Assembly: GCF_027063845.1 (NCBI RefSeq)
Contig: NZ_JAMOQU010000109.1
Location: 1 to 62,094, forward strand
Length of the DNA stretch: 62,094 bases
Reading direction: 5' to 3'
Origin: Thermococcus sp.
Lineage (GTDB): Archaea; Methanobacteriota_B; Thermococci; Thermococcales; Thermococcaceae
Below the pieces are notes generated by a model. The model ran no database searches. It saw nothing but the letters and a program-made list of their open reading frames with translations, and was not told the DNA's origin. The translations under genes and the position numbers were made by a program. Positions 44,566-52,924 of the stretch are shown here, in pieces (within the stretch, counting starts at the first letter, position 1; every line of letters begins with the position of its first letter).

Positions 44566-44706
44566 CCCCGGACCGGCTCGGCGCTCATAGGGTATATCAT
44601 CGCCTTCGCTCATCCCGTCTTGGATTCCTCACGGCCGGCCCGGGACGGCGTCAGGGCCAGTCCTCGTCATCACAGCGTTCGGTGCAATTCGCTGTCATCA
44701 TCCGCG
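44566..44706 (-). ncRNA. structured non-coding RNA candidate (guide-RNA-like, kink-turn motifs)
   Basis: Gene-free gap whose minus strand folds well. A 5' hairpin ACAGCG/CGCTGT (44672-44695) sits between GATGATGA and GTGATGA. A small hairpin GGAC-GGC/GCC-GTCC follows. A long GC stem pairs CCCGGGCCGGC (44634-44644) with GCCGGTCCGGGG (44566-44577), closing a loop with GGGATGAGCGAAGGCGATGA, a likely kink-turn. The style recalls archaeal H/ACA or C/D guide RNAs. A strong TATA (GAAAGCTTATATCC, 44727-44740) inside the upstream gene would start transcription near 44706. Confidence 0.6.
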
Positions 44707-44708
44707 TT

Positions 44709-45107
44709 TCAACCTTGAAGGTAGTAGGATATAAGCTTTCTCAGCTCAATGTTCCGGTTCAGGGGAAGCCTTAAGAAGCGCCTCAACTGGTTGTTCTCCG
44801 CTATCAGGCCAGAGAGCTCGATTGCAAGGATTTTGTTGTCCTCGCTCAGTCCGTAGGCCTTGTATCGGAGCGGAGCGTATTCCTTTTCAAGCTTCCAGAC
44901 CCTCTTTTCAAGCTCTTCTGCCTTTCTCTCGAGCTCTTCAAGCTCTCCCTTCGACTCCCCGAACTCCCCTATAAGGGCGATTTCAGCGACCCTCTCAGGG
45001 GGGACGCCGTATCGCTCCGCGAGCTTCTCAATCTCGACCCATAGAGCCTCGTCGAGCTCGATTTCAACCTTTCCAAAGCCTCTATCTGGTTTGATTGTGA
45101 GCTTCAT
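44709..45107 (-). CDS. coiled-coil hypothetical protein, 132 aa
   Basis: Not recognised by name. Residues about 1-45 look like a ribbon/helix DNA-binding or antitoxin-like start (KVEIELDEALWVEIEKLAER, VPPERVAEIALIGEF), followed by a coiled coil (ELEELERKAEELEKRVWKLE) and a C-terminal helix rich in Arg/Leu. It starts 2 nt after the HEPN stop with GGTGATTAG upstream, so it is the third gene of the MNT-HEPN unit. Its 3' end carries the ncRNA promoter. Confidence 0.75.
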   Translation of the reverse strand: MKLTIKPDRGFGKVEIELDEALWVEIEKLAERYGVPPERVAEIALIGEFGESKGELEELERKAEELEKRVWKLEKEYAPLRYKAYGLSEDNKILAIELSGLIAENNQLRRFLRLPLNRNIELRKLISYYLQG

Positions 45108-45108
45108 T

Positions 45109-45468
45109 CTAATCACCCACAAGCGACTTCATAACCTTCAGGAACTCCTCTGCGAGTTTTAGAGCCTCTTCTGCCTCATCAGCTCTCGGCTCATAGACGA
45201 TGTCGTACTGGTCTTCGTGCCTCAGCTCTCTCATTCTGTCAAGCAGTTCCACCCATGTCCCGTCCAGTTTTCCGCTTTTGACGTAGAACTCCTCAATGTA
45301 GCGGGCTATGCAGTAGTGGCTCTTCTCCCTCCAGCCGTCCCTGAAGAGCAACGCCCTTGCGCCGTGAAACATCGCCATGTACGACGCAACCAGCGACGTT
45401 CTGTACGAGCCGAACCTGATGTTTCGTCTGGCTTCTTCGAGCCACTCCTCAGCTCGCTTTAAGCTCAG
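45109..45468 (-). CDS. HEPN domain protein, toxin-type partner of MNT; probable CTG start
   Basis: About 119 aa if started at CTG 45468. Helix 1 of the HEPN fold (SLKRAEEWLEEARRNIRFGS) lies upstream of the first ATG (45378), so that ATG cannot be the real start. No ATG, GTG or TTG is available between the upstream in-frame stop and this helix. CTG 45468 overlaps the MNT stop (CTGA). Later: SYMAMFHGARALLFRDGW, KSHYCIARYIEEFY and MRELRHEDQYDIVYEP, typical of MNT-associated HEPN proteins. Likely a ribonuclease toxin controlled by the nucleotidyltransferase. Confidence 0.82.
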   Translation of the reverse strand: MSLKRAEEWLEEARRNIRFGSYRTSLVASYMAMFHGARALLFRDGWREKSHYCIARYIEEFYVKSGKLDGTWVELLDRMRELRHEDQYDIVYEPRADEAEEALKLAEEFLKVMKSLVGD

Positions 45469-46073
45469 TAGGGCCTTCTCTTGTGTCTTGTGAGGGTATA
45501 ACCTTTCTCAGCAGGTTCCTTTGAAGGCACGTCTCGAATCCGTTCAAGGCTTTCACCCCAGATTATCATGGAGCCGTAGGCGAGGGAGTAATAAAAAACT
45601 GGGTCGTTCTCACGGAGCGCTTTGACTCTCTTCGGCGTTAGAACGAGCAGGTCAACTTCCCTTCCAGTTACTGTTTCTATCTTCCTCCGCAACGAGGCTG
45701 TTCTCAGTATGCTCGGCTTTTCCACAAGAATCCAGACGTCGAGGTCGCTTTTGTCGGTGTTCTCCCCCCTCGCAAAGCTTCCGTGTATCCCTAGGGCCAG
45801 AATCCAGTCCTCCCTCAAAGGCTCAAGCTTCTCCGAGAGCACGACGAAGTTCAAAAACCGCTTTAACTCGCGCGTTTTTGGCGTCAGGTGGATTACAAAC
45901 CTCCTCCCCCTCTTCTCCGCTATTCCGTACCGGGTAAGGAGATTCAGCGTTTTCGAAACGAGTCCCTTGCTCAACCTCGTTGCCCTGGCGGTTTCCTCGA
46001 CGCCGACGGCTTTTCTCTCCAGGACATAGGTCAGAATTCTGACCCGCTCCGGCGTTGAAATGAGCTCGAACAT
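45465..46073 (-). CDS. HTH plus minimal nucleotidyltransferase (MNT) antitoxin-type protein
   Basis: A 202-aa fusion. Residues about 1-65 are a winged helix (STPERVRILTYVLERKAVGV, RATRLSKGLVSKTLNLLTRYG), which likely binds DNA. Residues about 80-175 are an MNT domain with the motif LGIHGSFARGENTDKSDLDVWI (GS-x10-DxD) and the distal Asp in REVDLLVLTP. MNT proteins neutralise HEPN toxins by AMP-modification. It overlaps the HEPN gene by 4 nt. The HTH presumably acts on the two palindromes just upstream. Confidence 0.92.
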   Translation of the reverse strand: MFELISTPERVRILTYVLERKAVGVEETARATRLSKGLVSKTLNLLTRYGIAEKRGRRFVIHLTPKTRELKRFLNFVVLSEKLEPLREDWILALGIHGSFARGENTDKSDLDVWILVEKPSILRTASLRRKIETVTGREVDLLVLTPKRVKALRENDPVFYYSLAYGSMIIWGESLERIRDVPSKEPAEKGYTLTRHKRRPY

Positions 46074-46086
46074 GTTACCAACTCTC

Positions 46087-46125
46087 GTTCATGATTTATG
46101 AACTTTTTGTTCACGCTCCGTGAAC
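46087..46125 (-). promoter_or_regulatory. twin operators GTTCAY-N5-RTGAAC at the MNT/HEPN promoter
   Basis: GTTCATGATTTATGAAC (46087-46103) and GTTCACGCTCCGTGAAC (46109-46125) are perfect inverted repeats of one pattern, centres 22 bp apart (two helical turns). On the minus strand cataaatc between the arms of the first copy is the likely TATA box, about 22-28 nt before the ATG at 46073. The second copy overlaps the end of the preceding gene. Confidence 0.7.
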
Positions 46126-46451
46126 GAGTCGTCCACTATTCCTGAACTTCTCTTCTCATCAAGCCTTTTCCTGAGCTCCTCGTTCTCCTTTCTCAGCTTA
46201 TCGCGCTCCGCCATCATTAGCTCCTTGTCTCTCAGGGCATTCTCGTAGAACTCCCTCAGCTCGTCGAGCTGGTTCTCCATTTCGTGGAGCTTCTCCTCGA
46301 GCTTCCCAATCTTCTCCCGAAGGAACTCCTCCCTCTCGGCCCTGAGGGTTTCCTCGACTTTAGGCAGGTTTTCCGCGATTAAGGCTTTGATATCCTTTCC
46401 CCTCAGGGATTTGAACTTCTCGCGGGGAAGGACAATCACAACATCGCTCAT
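46089..46451 (-). CDS. coiled-coil hypothetical protein, 120 aa
   Basis: Not recognised. Short N-terminal strand (VVIVLPREKFKSLRGKDI) then a continuous coiled coil from about 35 to 100 (EKIGKLEEKLHEMENQLDEL, KLRKENEELRKRLDEK). The C-terminal tail SFTEREQKVHKS is encoded by the twin-operator DNA and may not be conserved. Its ATG overlaps the glycosylase stop (ATGA). Confidence 0.72.
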   Translation of the reverse strand: MSDVVIVLPREKFKSLRGKDIKALIAENLPKVEETLRAEREEFLREKIGKLEEKLHEMENQLDELREFYENALRDKELMMAERDKLRKENEELRKRLDEKRSSGIVDDSFTEREQKVHKS

Positions 46452-47284
46452 CTCTTCCTCCTCTCCATCTCGGTCTTCCTGTCATAGCAGAGGATGTAAA
46501 AGGCCAGAAGCCCCTTCCACTTTCCGTAGGGCTCTATGATTTCCCTAACGTCCCTTTCTCTGACTTCTTTCGACCTTTTGCCGAAAATCTTCGCTATCCC
46601 CCTTCTCAGGCCCAGGTCCCCCGCTGGATAGACGTTCTTCCTCAGGCCGTAGGCCAAAAACAGCTCCGCCGTCCACTTCCCTATCCCGCGGAACTTCGTG
46701 AGGTATTTGATGGCCTCATCAATGTCCCAGTCCCAGAGTTCGAGGTTCAGCTCGCCCTTCAGATAAAGCTCTGTGAGGGACTTTATGTAGCCCGCCCTGT
46801 AGCCGAGCCTGGCCTTCTTCAGCTCCTCCAGGCCTAGGGAGGCAATCTTCCCGGCGGTGGGAAAGGCGTAAAGCTCGCCAACGGGTTCTCCGGCGAGTTT
46901 GACGAGATTTGCTATTGTCCGCTGGGCGAAGTCGAAGTTCACCTGCTGCTGGGCTATCACCTCGACGAGGGCCTGGTAGGGGCTCGGCGATGCGGGCATC
47001 GTTAGGCCGTAGAACTCCTCCACAAGGAACGAGAAGGGTGAGTCGCTTATCTCGGCGTAGAAGGACTCCAAATCCGTGTCAAGGCCGAGAACGAAGGTTA
47101 CCTTTTCCTTCGCTTCCTTCCTTTCCTTCCTTCCCCAGTCCTCGGGAAAGTGGAAGTCCCCGTCGTAGGCGACCACTCCGGCCTTCCCATTGCTAAGCCT
47201 CAGCGCCTGATAAAAGGCGCCGTCCCTGAAGGCCCAGGTGCCGTTGCGTATCATTTCCCTTGCGGTTTTTTCAACGCTAACCAT
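46448..47284 (-). CDS. HhH-GPD DNA glycosylase (AlkA/OGG-like)
   Basis: Base-excision repair glycosylase, 278 aa. N-terminal beta domain, then LVEVIAQQQVNFDFAQRTIA, the helix-hairpin-helix LTKFRGIGKWTAELFLAYGL, and the catalytic Asp in NVYPAGDLGLRRGIAKIF, the AlkA order. No iron-sulfur Cys loop. Damage specificity (alkylation or 8-oxoG) is not readable. ATG 47284 is chosen (MVSVEKTAREM); the longer frame overlaps the preceding gene further and reads poorly. Confidence 0.92.
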   Translation of the reverse strand: MVSVEKTAREMIRNGTWAFRDGAFYQALRLSNGKAGVVAYDGDFHFPEDWGRKERKEAKEKVTFVLGLDTDLESFYAEISDSPFSFLVEEFYGLTMPASPSPYQALVEVIAQQQVNFDFAQRTIANLVKLAGEPVGELYAFPTAGKIASLGLEELKKARLGYRAGYIKSLTELYLKGELNLELWDWDIDEAIKYLTKFRGIGKWTAELFLAYGLRKNVYPAGDLGLRRGIAKIFGKRSKEVRERDVREIIEPYGKWKGLLAFYILCYDRKTEMERRKR

Positions 47285-47559
47285 CGGTCGAGCCTTATGG
47301 GGTTGCGCCTTATATCCCTTAGGGTCAGAACCCACAGTCGCTTTCCGTCGGAGGAGCGCCTTATCTCGATTTCCCCGTTCTCCTCGAGGAAGAGCATTAC
47401 CTCCTTGACGTGGTCGGGCCTCAGTCCGAGCTCTCGGACGGTTTCCCAGAAGGGCTCCCTGTGGGAATGCCTCGCGAGTTCCATTACAAGCTTTTTCGCA
47501 AGTTCCCTTTTCTTATCCCCCTTCGCGAGACGGTAACTCCTGTAGGTTTCGGCGAGCAT
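47251..47559 (-). CDS. winged-helix-like hypothetical protein, 102 aa
   Basis: Helical N-terminus (YRSYRLAKGDKKRELAKKLV) followed by an HTH-like stretch GLRPDHVKEVMLFLEENGEI and a beta wing IEIRRSSDGKRLWVLTLRD. Probably DNA- or RNA-binding; not identified. ATG 47559 has AGGTGAACC upstream. It overlaps the glycosylase start by about 34 nt and heads that operon. Confidence 0.75.
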   Translation of the reverse strand: MLAETYRSYRLAKGDKKRELAKKLVMELARHSHREPFWETVRELGLRPDHVKEVMLFLEENGEIEIRRSSDGKRLWVLTLRDIRRNPIRLDRWLALKKPQGK

Positions 47560-47647
47560 GGTTCACCTTGGTGCCGGGCATATAAATGGCTTTCCTAACT
47601 CTCGTCTGCAGGCAAAAGTTTTAAACGTTTAAGTGGTATCTCCTTTG

Positions 47648-48988
47648 ATGAGAGCTATGAAGCGCGCCTTGCTCGTAATGCTCTTCGTTTCGATGCTGCT
47701 GGTTCCATTTGTATCTGCTGACAAGAAGGTGGTTTACGTTGGTAAGATAGAGGGCACGATAACGCAGTACACCGCAGACCAGTTCGCGAGCTACATAAAG
47801 ACCGCCGAGGAAAACAACGCAGAGGCGCTGATTATAGAGCTCAACACGCCAGGCGGCCAGGGTGACGCGATGATGAGCATCGTTTCTCTCATCCAGAACT
47901 CGACCGTCCCCGTGATAATCTACGTTTACCCGAGGGGAGCGATAGCGGCCTCCGCCGGGACGTACATCGCAATGAGCTCTCATTTGATAGCAATGGCCCC
48001 CGCAACCAGCATAGGAGCCTGCGAGCCGATACTCGGCTACGCTTCCAACGGGAGTATAATCCGCGCTCCCGACAAGATTCGGAATTTCTACACTGCCTAT
48101 ATGCGCTCTCTGGCAGAGGAGAGCGGTAGAAACGTCTCCGCCGCGGAGAAGTTTGTGCTGGAAGACCTGAGCTTAACCCCTGAGGAGGCCCTGGAGGCCC
48201 ATGTGATTGAGGTCATAGCAAACGATGTCCCCGACCTGCTCAGGAAGGCCAACGGCATGCGGACTAAGGTTCCGGTTGCTGGAAAAGGCTACGTCACGCT
48301 TAATTTCACGAACGTTGAAGTAAGAGAGCTTAATCCATCGCTTAGCTACCGCATAGTCACGTTCCTCGCGAACCCCGCTGTGTCGTACCTCCTCTTCGTG
48401 GTCGGGATGCTCGGCCTCGTCTTCGGCTTCTTAACACCCGGCTGGCACGTTCCAGAAACGCTCGGCGCAATTCTGCTCGTCCTCGGCGTCATTGGAATGG
48501 GATACTTTGGCTACAACGAAGCCGGCCTCGTACTGGTAATCTTGGGTATGATTTTTTTCATCGCGGAAGCGCTGACACCGACGTTCGGGCTCTTTACAGT
48601 TGCGGGACTCGTCAGCTTTATCCTTGGTGGTCTAATACTCTTCGGTAAAGGTGGTGGGGGGGTTTACCTTGTGAGCGCTTCAACTTTTGAGACCCTCAGG
48701 GTGGCAATAATCGTTACAGGAATCCTGCTGGCGTTGTTCTTCCTCTTCGGAATGGCGGCGGTAGTTAGAGCCCATCGCAGAAAGCCCGAAACTGGCAGGG
48801 AAGAATTGATAGGGGAAGTCGGTAAGGTCATCGAGGACCTCAATCCAGAGGGCGTAATCAAAGTTCGCGGAGAGCTCTGGAAGGCCGTATCCAAGGATGG
48901 TTCAACGATTAAAGTTGGAGAAAGGGTTAGGATTCTTGAGGTTCGGGGTTTGACTCTCATAGTTGAAAAGGTTAGGGGTGATAGCTGA
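47648..48988 (+). CDS. nfeD: NfeD-type membrane-bound serine protease (ClpP class)
   Basis: A 446-aa long-form NfeD. Signal peptide ([19 protein letters not shown]), an extracytoplasmic ClpP-like protease domain at about 25-225 with [14 protein letters not shown], the nucleophile Ser in [14 protein letters not shown] and general-base Lys in [10 protein letters not shown], then four to five membrane helices and a C-terminal OB-fold domain ([19 protein letters not shown]). In Pyrococcus the homologue cleaves the C-terminus of the stomatin encoded downstream. TATA gttttaaac is about 26 nt before the ATG, suggesting a leaderless mRNA. Confidence 0.95.
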   Translation: MRAMKRALLVMLFVSMLLVPFVSADKKVVYVGKIEGTITQYTADQFASYIKTAEENNAEALIIELNTPGGQGDAMMSIVSLIQNSTVPVIIYVYPRGAIAASAGTYIAMSSHLIAMAPATSIGACEPILGYASNGSIIRAPDKIRNFYTAYMRSLAEESGRNVSAAEKFVLEDLSLTPEEALEAHVIEVIANDVPDLLRKANGMRTKVPVAGKGYVTLNFTNVEVRELNPSLSYRIVTFLANPAVSYLLFVVGMLGLVFGFLTPGWHVPETLGAILLVLGVIGMGYFGYNEAGLVLVILGMIFFIAEALTPTFGLFTVAGLVSFILGGLILFGKGGGGVYLVSASTFETLRVAIIVTGILLALFFLFGMAAVVRAHRRKPETGREELIGEVGKVIEDLNPEGVIKVRGELWKAVSKDGSTIKVGERVRILEVRGLTLIVEKVRGDS

Positions 48989-49797
48989 TGGCGATTGGGA
49001 CCATCGTTTTGGGAATCGTTTTGCTTTTTGTTTTGATTATACTAGCAAGTGCCATAAAAATCGTCAAGGAGTACGAGAGGGCCGTCATATTCCGTCTCGG
49101 TAGGGTCGTCGGTGCCAGGGGGCCGGGACTGTTCTTCATTATCCCGATTTTTGAGAAGGCAGTCATAGTTGACCTCCGTACAAGGGTTCTCGACGTTCCC
49201 GTTCAGGAGACCATAACCAAGGACAACGTTCCGGTCAGGGTCAATGCGGTCGTCTACTTCCGCGTCGTTGACCCGATTAAGGCAGTCACCCAGGTCAGCA
49301 ACTACATAATGGCCACCAGCCAGATTGCTCAGACGACGCTGAGGAGCGTCATTGGACAGGCTCACCTCGACGAACTGCTGAGCGAGAGGGAGAAGCTCAA
49401 CCTCCAGCTCCAGAAGATTATCGACGAGGCGACCGACCCATGGGGCATCAAGGTGACCACCGTTGAGATAAAAGACGTTGAACTGCCCGCGGGAATGCAG
49501 AGGGCCATGGCCAAGCAGGCTGAGGCCGAGAGGGAGAGGAGGGCGAGGATTCTCCTTGCTGAAGCCGAGAGGCAGGCCGCGGAGAAGCTCCGCGAGGCGG
49601 CCGAGATTATCAGCGAGCACCCGATGGCCCTTCAGCTCAGGACGCTCCAGACGATAAGCGATGTTGCCAGCGACAAGAGCAACGTCATAGTTCTGCCGCT
49701 CCCGATGGAGATGCTGAAGCTGTTCCAGGCAGTTGGAGATGCCGCGAGGGCATACACCGCTAAGACGAAGGAAGAGAAGGAAGAGAAAGCCGAATGA
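48988..49797 (+). CDS. SPFH/stomatin-like membrane protein
   Basis: A 269-aa stomatin: N-terminal membrane helix ([20 protein letters not shown]), the SPFH domain ([58 protein letters not shown]), then a coiled coil ([18 protein letters not shown]) and a hydrophobic near-C-terminal segment ([17 protein letters not shown]) of the kind cut by NfeD. Its ATG overlaps the nfeD stop. A T-rich terminator follows. Confidence 0.95.
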   Translation: MAIGTIVLGIVLLFVLIILASAIKIVKEYERAVIFRLGRVVGARGPGLFFIIPIFEKAVIVDLRTRVLDVPVQETITKDNVPVRVNAVVYFRVVDPIKAVTQVSNYIMATSQIAQTTLRSVIGQAHLDELLSEREKLNLQLQKIIDEATDPWGIKVTTVEIKDVELPAGMQRAMAKQAEAERERRARILLAEAERQAAEKLREAAEIISEHPMALQLRTLQTISDVASDKSNVIVLPLPMEMLKLFQAVGDAARAYTAKTKEEKEEKAE

Positions 49798-49807
49798 ACA
49801 TTTCTGG

Positions 49808-49832
49808 CGATTACTTCTTTTTATTTTGACCG
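49808..49832 (+). terminator. T-rich terminator after nfeD-stomatin
   Basis: ttacttctttttattttgacc follows the stomatin stop by about 12 nt. Confidence 0.4.
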
Positions 49833-49929
49833 CAAAAGCTAAAAGCACTTCTCCATAAGCGATAATCGCAGTGCACCATAGGCCTTAAATTAGTACATGC
49901 CTATCATGATTTTACCGGAGGTGTCGGCT

Positions 49930-50709
49930 TTGGAAGGGCGTTCAATAGTTTTTGCATCCGGAAAGGGTGGAACCGGTAAAACTACAACTGTCGCAAACCT
50001 GGGTGTTGCTTTAGCCCAGTTCGGCAAGGAAGTGATTCTCCTCGACGCTGACCTGACCATGGCAAACCTTAGCCTCGTCCTTGGAATGGAGGACATACCA
50101 ATCACGCTCCACGACGTTCTCGCGAGGGAGGCTGACCTTAAGGACGCAATCTACGAGGGACCGGCCGGAGTCAAGGTAATCCCCGGTGGACTCAGCCTTG
50201 AAAAGGTCAAGAAGGCCAAGCCAGAGAGGCTCAGGGAGCTCATGAGGGAAATCGGCCAGATGGCGGACTTCGTCCTCATTGACGCGCCAGCGGGACTTGA
50301 GATGACCTCTGTTACCGCGCTCCTCATCGGTAAGGAGCTCATCATAGTTACCAACCCGGAAATCTCCGCCATAACTGACTCGCTCAAGACCAAGCTCATC
50401 GCTGAGAAGCTTGGAACCCTTCCGCTCGGCGTCGTTCTCAACAGGGTCACCAACGAGAAGACCGAACTCAGCAAGGAGGAAATAGAGGCCATCCTCGAGG
50501 TTCCGGTTCTTGCGATGATTCCTGAGGACCCGGAGGTAAAGCGTGCCTCCGCCTACGGTGTCCCTCTCGTCATCAAAAACCCCACCAGTCCTGCTGCCAT
50601 AGCAATCAAACAGCTCGCCGCCAAGCTCGCCGGAATAAAGTGGCAGCCGCCCGAGCCGGAGAGCCCGATTAAGAGGGTCTTCAAAGCCATATTCGGAGGG
50701 AAGAAGTGA
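49930..50709 (+). CDS. minD: MinD/ParA-type ATPase
   Basis: A 259-aa deviant-Walker ATPase: FASGKGGTGKTTTVANLGVA, VILLDADLTMANLSLVLG, ADFVLIDAPAGLEMTSV, VTNPEISAITDSLKTKLIAE and a C-terminal basic amphipathic segment (SPIKRVFKAIFGGKK) of the membrane-targeting type. It may place proteins or chemosensory/cell-division complexes at the membrane; no MinC/MinE are expected. TTG 49930 is preferred because GGAGGTG lies 6 nt upstream; the frame extends to ATG 49897. Confidence 0.93.
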   Translation: MEGRSIVFASGKGGTGKTTTVANLGVALAQFGKEVILLDADLTMANLSLVLGMEDIPITLHDVLAREADLKDAIYEGPAGVKVIPGGLSLEKVKKAKPERLRELMREIGQMADFVLIDAPAGLEMTSVTALLIGKELIIVTNPEISAITDSLKTKLIAEKLGTLPLGVVLNRVTNEKTELSKEEIEAILEVPVLAMIPEDPEVKRASAYGVPLVIKNPTSPAAIAIKQLAAKLAGIKWQPPEPESPIKRVFKAIFGGKK

Positions 50710-50957
50710 TGGCGGAGGTCATTCTCTACGGGCTGGTCATAATCCTCTTCATTCTGGTCATAATACTGGCAATCCTCTACGTTTCAGCGAAGAACAACCC
50801 GTACTACGTCGTTTACGACGAGGAGACCAAGACTGCCCTCAAGAGACGTGTCATGAGCCTCAAAGAGGAACTTGAGGGTGAGCTGGAGCAGTTTGACGTT
50901 GACGACTGGGAGAGGGCCCTCGAAGAGTCAATAGACGAGGAAGTCAGGAACCTGTGA
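50709..50957 (+). CDS. small membrane protein with acidic tail, 82 aa
   Basis: One hydrophobic helix (LYGLVIILFILVIILAILYV) then a cytoplasmic acidic helix (ALKRRVMSLKEELEGELEQF, DDWERALEESIDEEV). ATG overlaps the minD stop (TGATG), so the two are translated together. A membrane anchor or partner for MinD is the simplest idea; not identified by name. Confidence 0.75.
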   Translation: MAEVILYGLVIILFILVIILAILYVSAKNNPYYVVYDEETKTALKRRVMSLKEELEGELEQFDVDDWERALEESIDEEVRNL

Positions 50958-51044
50958 GCTTCTTTTACCCTCTGTTATTAAACTTTTCTAGGCCGTTAAA
51001 TTTTAAAACCTCCGTTGTACTTCCTATTCTGGGGGTGGGGGGCG

Positions 51045-51293
51045 ATGAGGACCAAGTTAGGGTACGAAGACAAACTCGTGGAGATATACGAAAACGAAGT
51101 TGTGGTCTTCGATGGAAAGCTCTACACCGCCCCCCTTGAGGAGGTCATTAAACACTACCTGTCCGGTTCAGGAGTTCTGCCCCCTGCCATCAGGGATGTG
51201 GCCAACGACGTCATTAGACTGCTTCTGAGAACCGGTGAGCTCGAGACGATTATCCAGTCAAAGGTTCAGTACGGTGAGAGCCTTTCGGATTGA
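51045..51293 (+). CDS. small hypothetical protein, 82 aa
   Basis: Not recognised. Soluble alpha/beta protein: MRTKLGYEDKLVEIYENEVV, APLEEVIKHYLSGSGVLPP, RDVANDVIRLLLRTGELETI. ATG 51045 follows GGGGGTGGGGGGCG. It has its own TATA-like gttaaattttaaaacc (about 50994-51009). Confidence 0.7.
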   Translation: MRTKLGYEDKLVEIYENEVVVFDGKLYTAPLEEVIKHYLSGSGVLPPAIRDVANDVIRLLLRTGELETIIQSKVQYGESLSD

Positions 51294-51407
51294 TTCTACA
51301 AGTCTCTGACTATTAGGATTTTTCATATCACCACCTTTTGGCGCGCTCTTCTCGAAAACATTTAAGTAAGCTTTGACAGAGAAGATAAATTCACAGGGGG
51401 TGAAAGA

Positions 51408-52919
51408 ATGAGGGCAAAGGTCAGGATTCTCGACTTCTACAGCGGCAGGTACTCGGTCCTCATAAACGAGGAGGACGCCAAGGAGGCCAAGCTCCACCCG
51501 GATGACCTCGTGAAGCTCGAAGCCGGGAAGAAGACGGTCTATGGAAGCGTCGTCATAAGCAACCTCGTGGAAAGGGGAGAAGTTGGAGTTAGCAGGGACG
51601 TCCTTGAGCTCCACAGCTTCTCCGAAGGGGAAACCGTTGCAGTTATTCCAGCCGGAACCCCGGAGAGCGTCCGCTACATAAAGAAGAAGATGAACGGCTC
51701 AAAGCTCAGGAAGGTTGAGATTGAGGCTATAATCAGGGACATCGTTGACAGGAAGCTCAGGGACATTGAGATAAGTGCGTTCGTGACTTCACTCGAGATA
51801 AACGGCCTCGACATGGACGAGATTGCCGCCCTGACAATAGCGATGGCCGAAACCGGTGATATGCTCGACATAGACAGGAAGCCTATAATGGACGTCCACA
51901 GCATCGGCGGTGTCCCTGGCAACAAGACCAACATCCTCGTCGTTCCGATTGTAGCCGCCGCAGGTTTAACAATTCCGAAGACCAGCTCGAGGGCAATAAC
52001 CAGCGCCGCCGGAACGGCCGATGTTGTCGAGGTGTTCGCCAACGTGAGCTTCTCCCTTGATGAAATCAAGAGGATAGTTGAGAAGGTCGGCGCGTGCCTC
52101 GTCTGGGGAGGGGCTTTAAACCTCGCTCCCGCCGACGACATCACAATTAAGGCCGAGCGCGCGCTCAGCATTGACCCAACTGGGCTCATGCTCGCGAGCA
52201 TAATGTCCAAGAAGTACGCCATGGGAAGCCAGTACGTTCTCATTGACATTCCAACCGGAAAGGGCGTCAAGGTCGAGACCGTCGAGCAGGCGAGGGCCCT
52301 CGCGAGGGACTTCATAGAGCTCGGCAAGAGGCTCGGCCAGTACGTCGAGGTCGCGATAACCTACGGTGGCCAGCCGATTGGACACACCGTCGGTCCGGCG
52401 CTCGAAGCCAGAGAAGCCCTCTCGGCTCTGATGACTGGCAAGGGGCCGGGAAGCCTCATCGAGAAGGCGACCGGGCTGGCAGGAATACTGCTTGAGATGG
52501 GGGGAGTTGCTCCCGCTGGAATGGGCAAGAAGATGGCGAGGGAAATCCTTGAAAGCGGGAAGGCGTGGGAGAAGATGAAGGAAATCATCGAGGCCCAGGG
52601 AGGAGACCCCAACATCAAGCCCGAGGAGATTCCGATAGGCGACAAGACCTACACCTTCACCGCCCCAACGAGCGGCTACGTCACCGCGATAGACAACAGG
52701 GCGATAACTGCCATTGCGAGGGCCGCTGGAGCTCCTGAGGACAAGGGTGCCGGCCTGGAGCTCTACGTCAAGGTCGGTGAGAAGGTCAAAGAAGGGGACC
52801 CGCTCTTCACGATTCACGCCGAGCACGAGGCGAGGCTCGACCAGGCGATAGTTCTAGCCAGGAGAACTGAGCCGATAAGAATAGAGGGAATGGTCCTCCA
52901 GCGAATCGGAAACATCTGA
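51408..52919 (+). CDS. deoA: AMP phosphorylase
   Basis: Splits nucleoside 5'-monophosphates (AMP and others) with phosphate to give ribose 1,5-bisphosphate, feeding the archaeal type III RuBisCO nucleotide salvage route. The 503-aa protein has an extra N-terminal domain of about 85 residues, then the thymidine-phosphorylase core: [72 protein letters not shown], and [20 protein letters not shown]. The long N-terminal domain separates AMP phosphorylase from thymidine phosphorylase. A TATA at about 51359-51368 (catttaagta). Confidence 0.95.
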   Translation: MRAKVRILDFYSGRYSVLINEEDAKEAKLHPDDLVKLEAGKKTVYGSVVISNLVERGEVGVSRDVLELHSFSEGETVAVIPAGTPESVRYIKKKMNGSKLRKVEIEAIIRDIVDRKLRDIEISAFVTSLEINGLDMDEIAALTIAMAETGDMLDIDRKPIMDVHSIGGVPGNKTNILVVPIVAAAGLTIPKTSSRAITSAAGTADVVEVFANVSFSLDEIKRIVEKVGACLVWGGALNLAPADDITIKAERALSIDPTGLMLASIMSKKYAMGSQYVLIDIPTGKGVKVETVEQARALARDFIELGKRLGQYVEVAITYGGQPIGHTVGPALEAREALSALMTGKGPGSLIEKATGLAGILLEMGGVAPAGMGKKMAREILESGKAWEKMKEIIEAQGGDPNIKPEEIPIGDKTYTFTAPTSGYVTAIDNRAITAIARAAGAPEDKGAGLELYVKVGEKVKEGDPLFTIHAEHEARLDQAIVLARRTEPIRIEGMVLQRIGNI

Positions 52920-52924
52920 GCCTT

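Noticed and set aside
44641..44703. Simple single C/D-box sRNA reading of the 5' half of the ncRNA candidate
   Set aside because: C-like and D-like boxes are present, but the D' box is not convincing and a perfect hairpin occupies the guide position; reported as a general structured RNA instead.
45109..45378. HEPN protein starting at ATG 45378 (89 aa)
   Set aside because: It would lack the first HEPN helix, which is clearly encoded upstream in the same frame.
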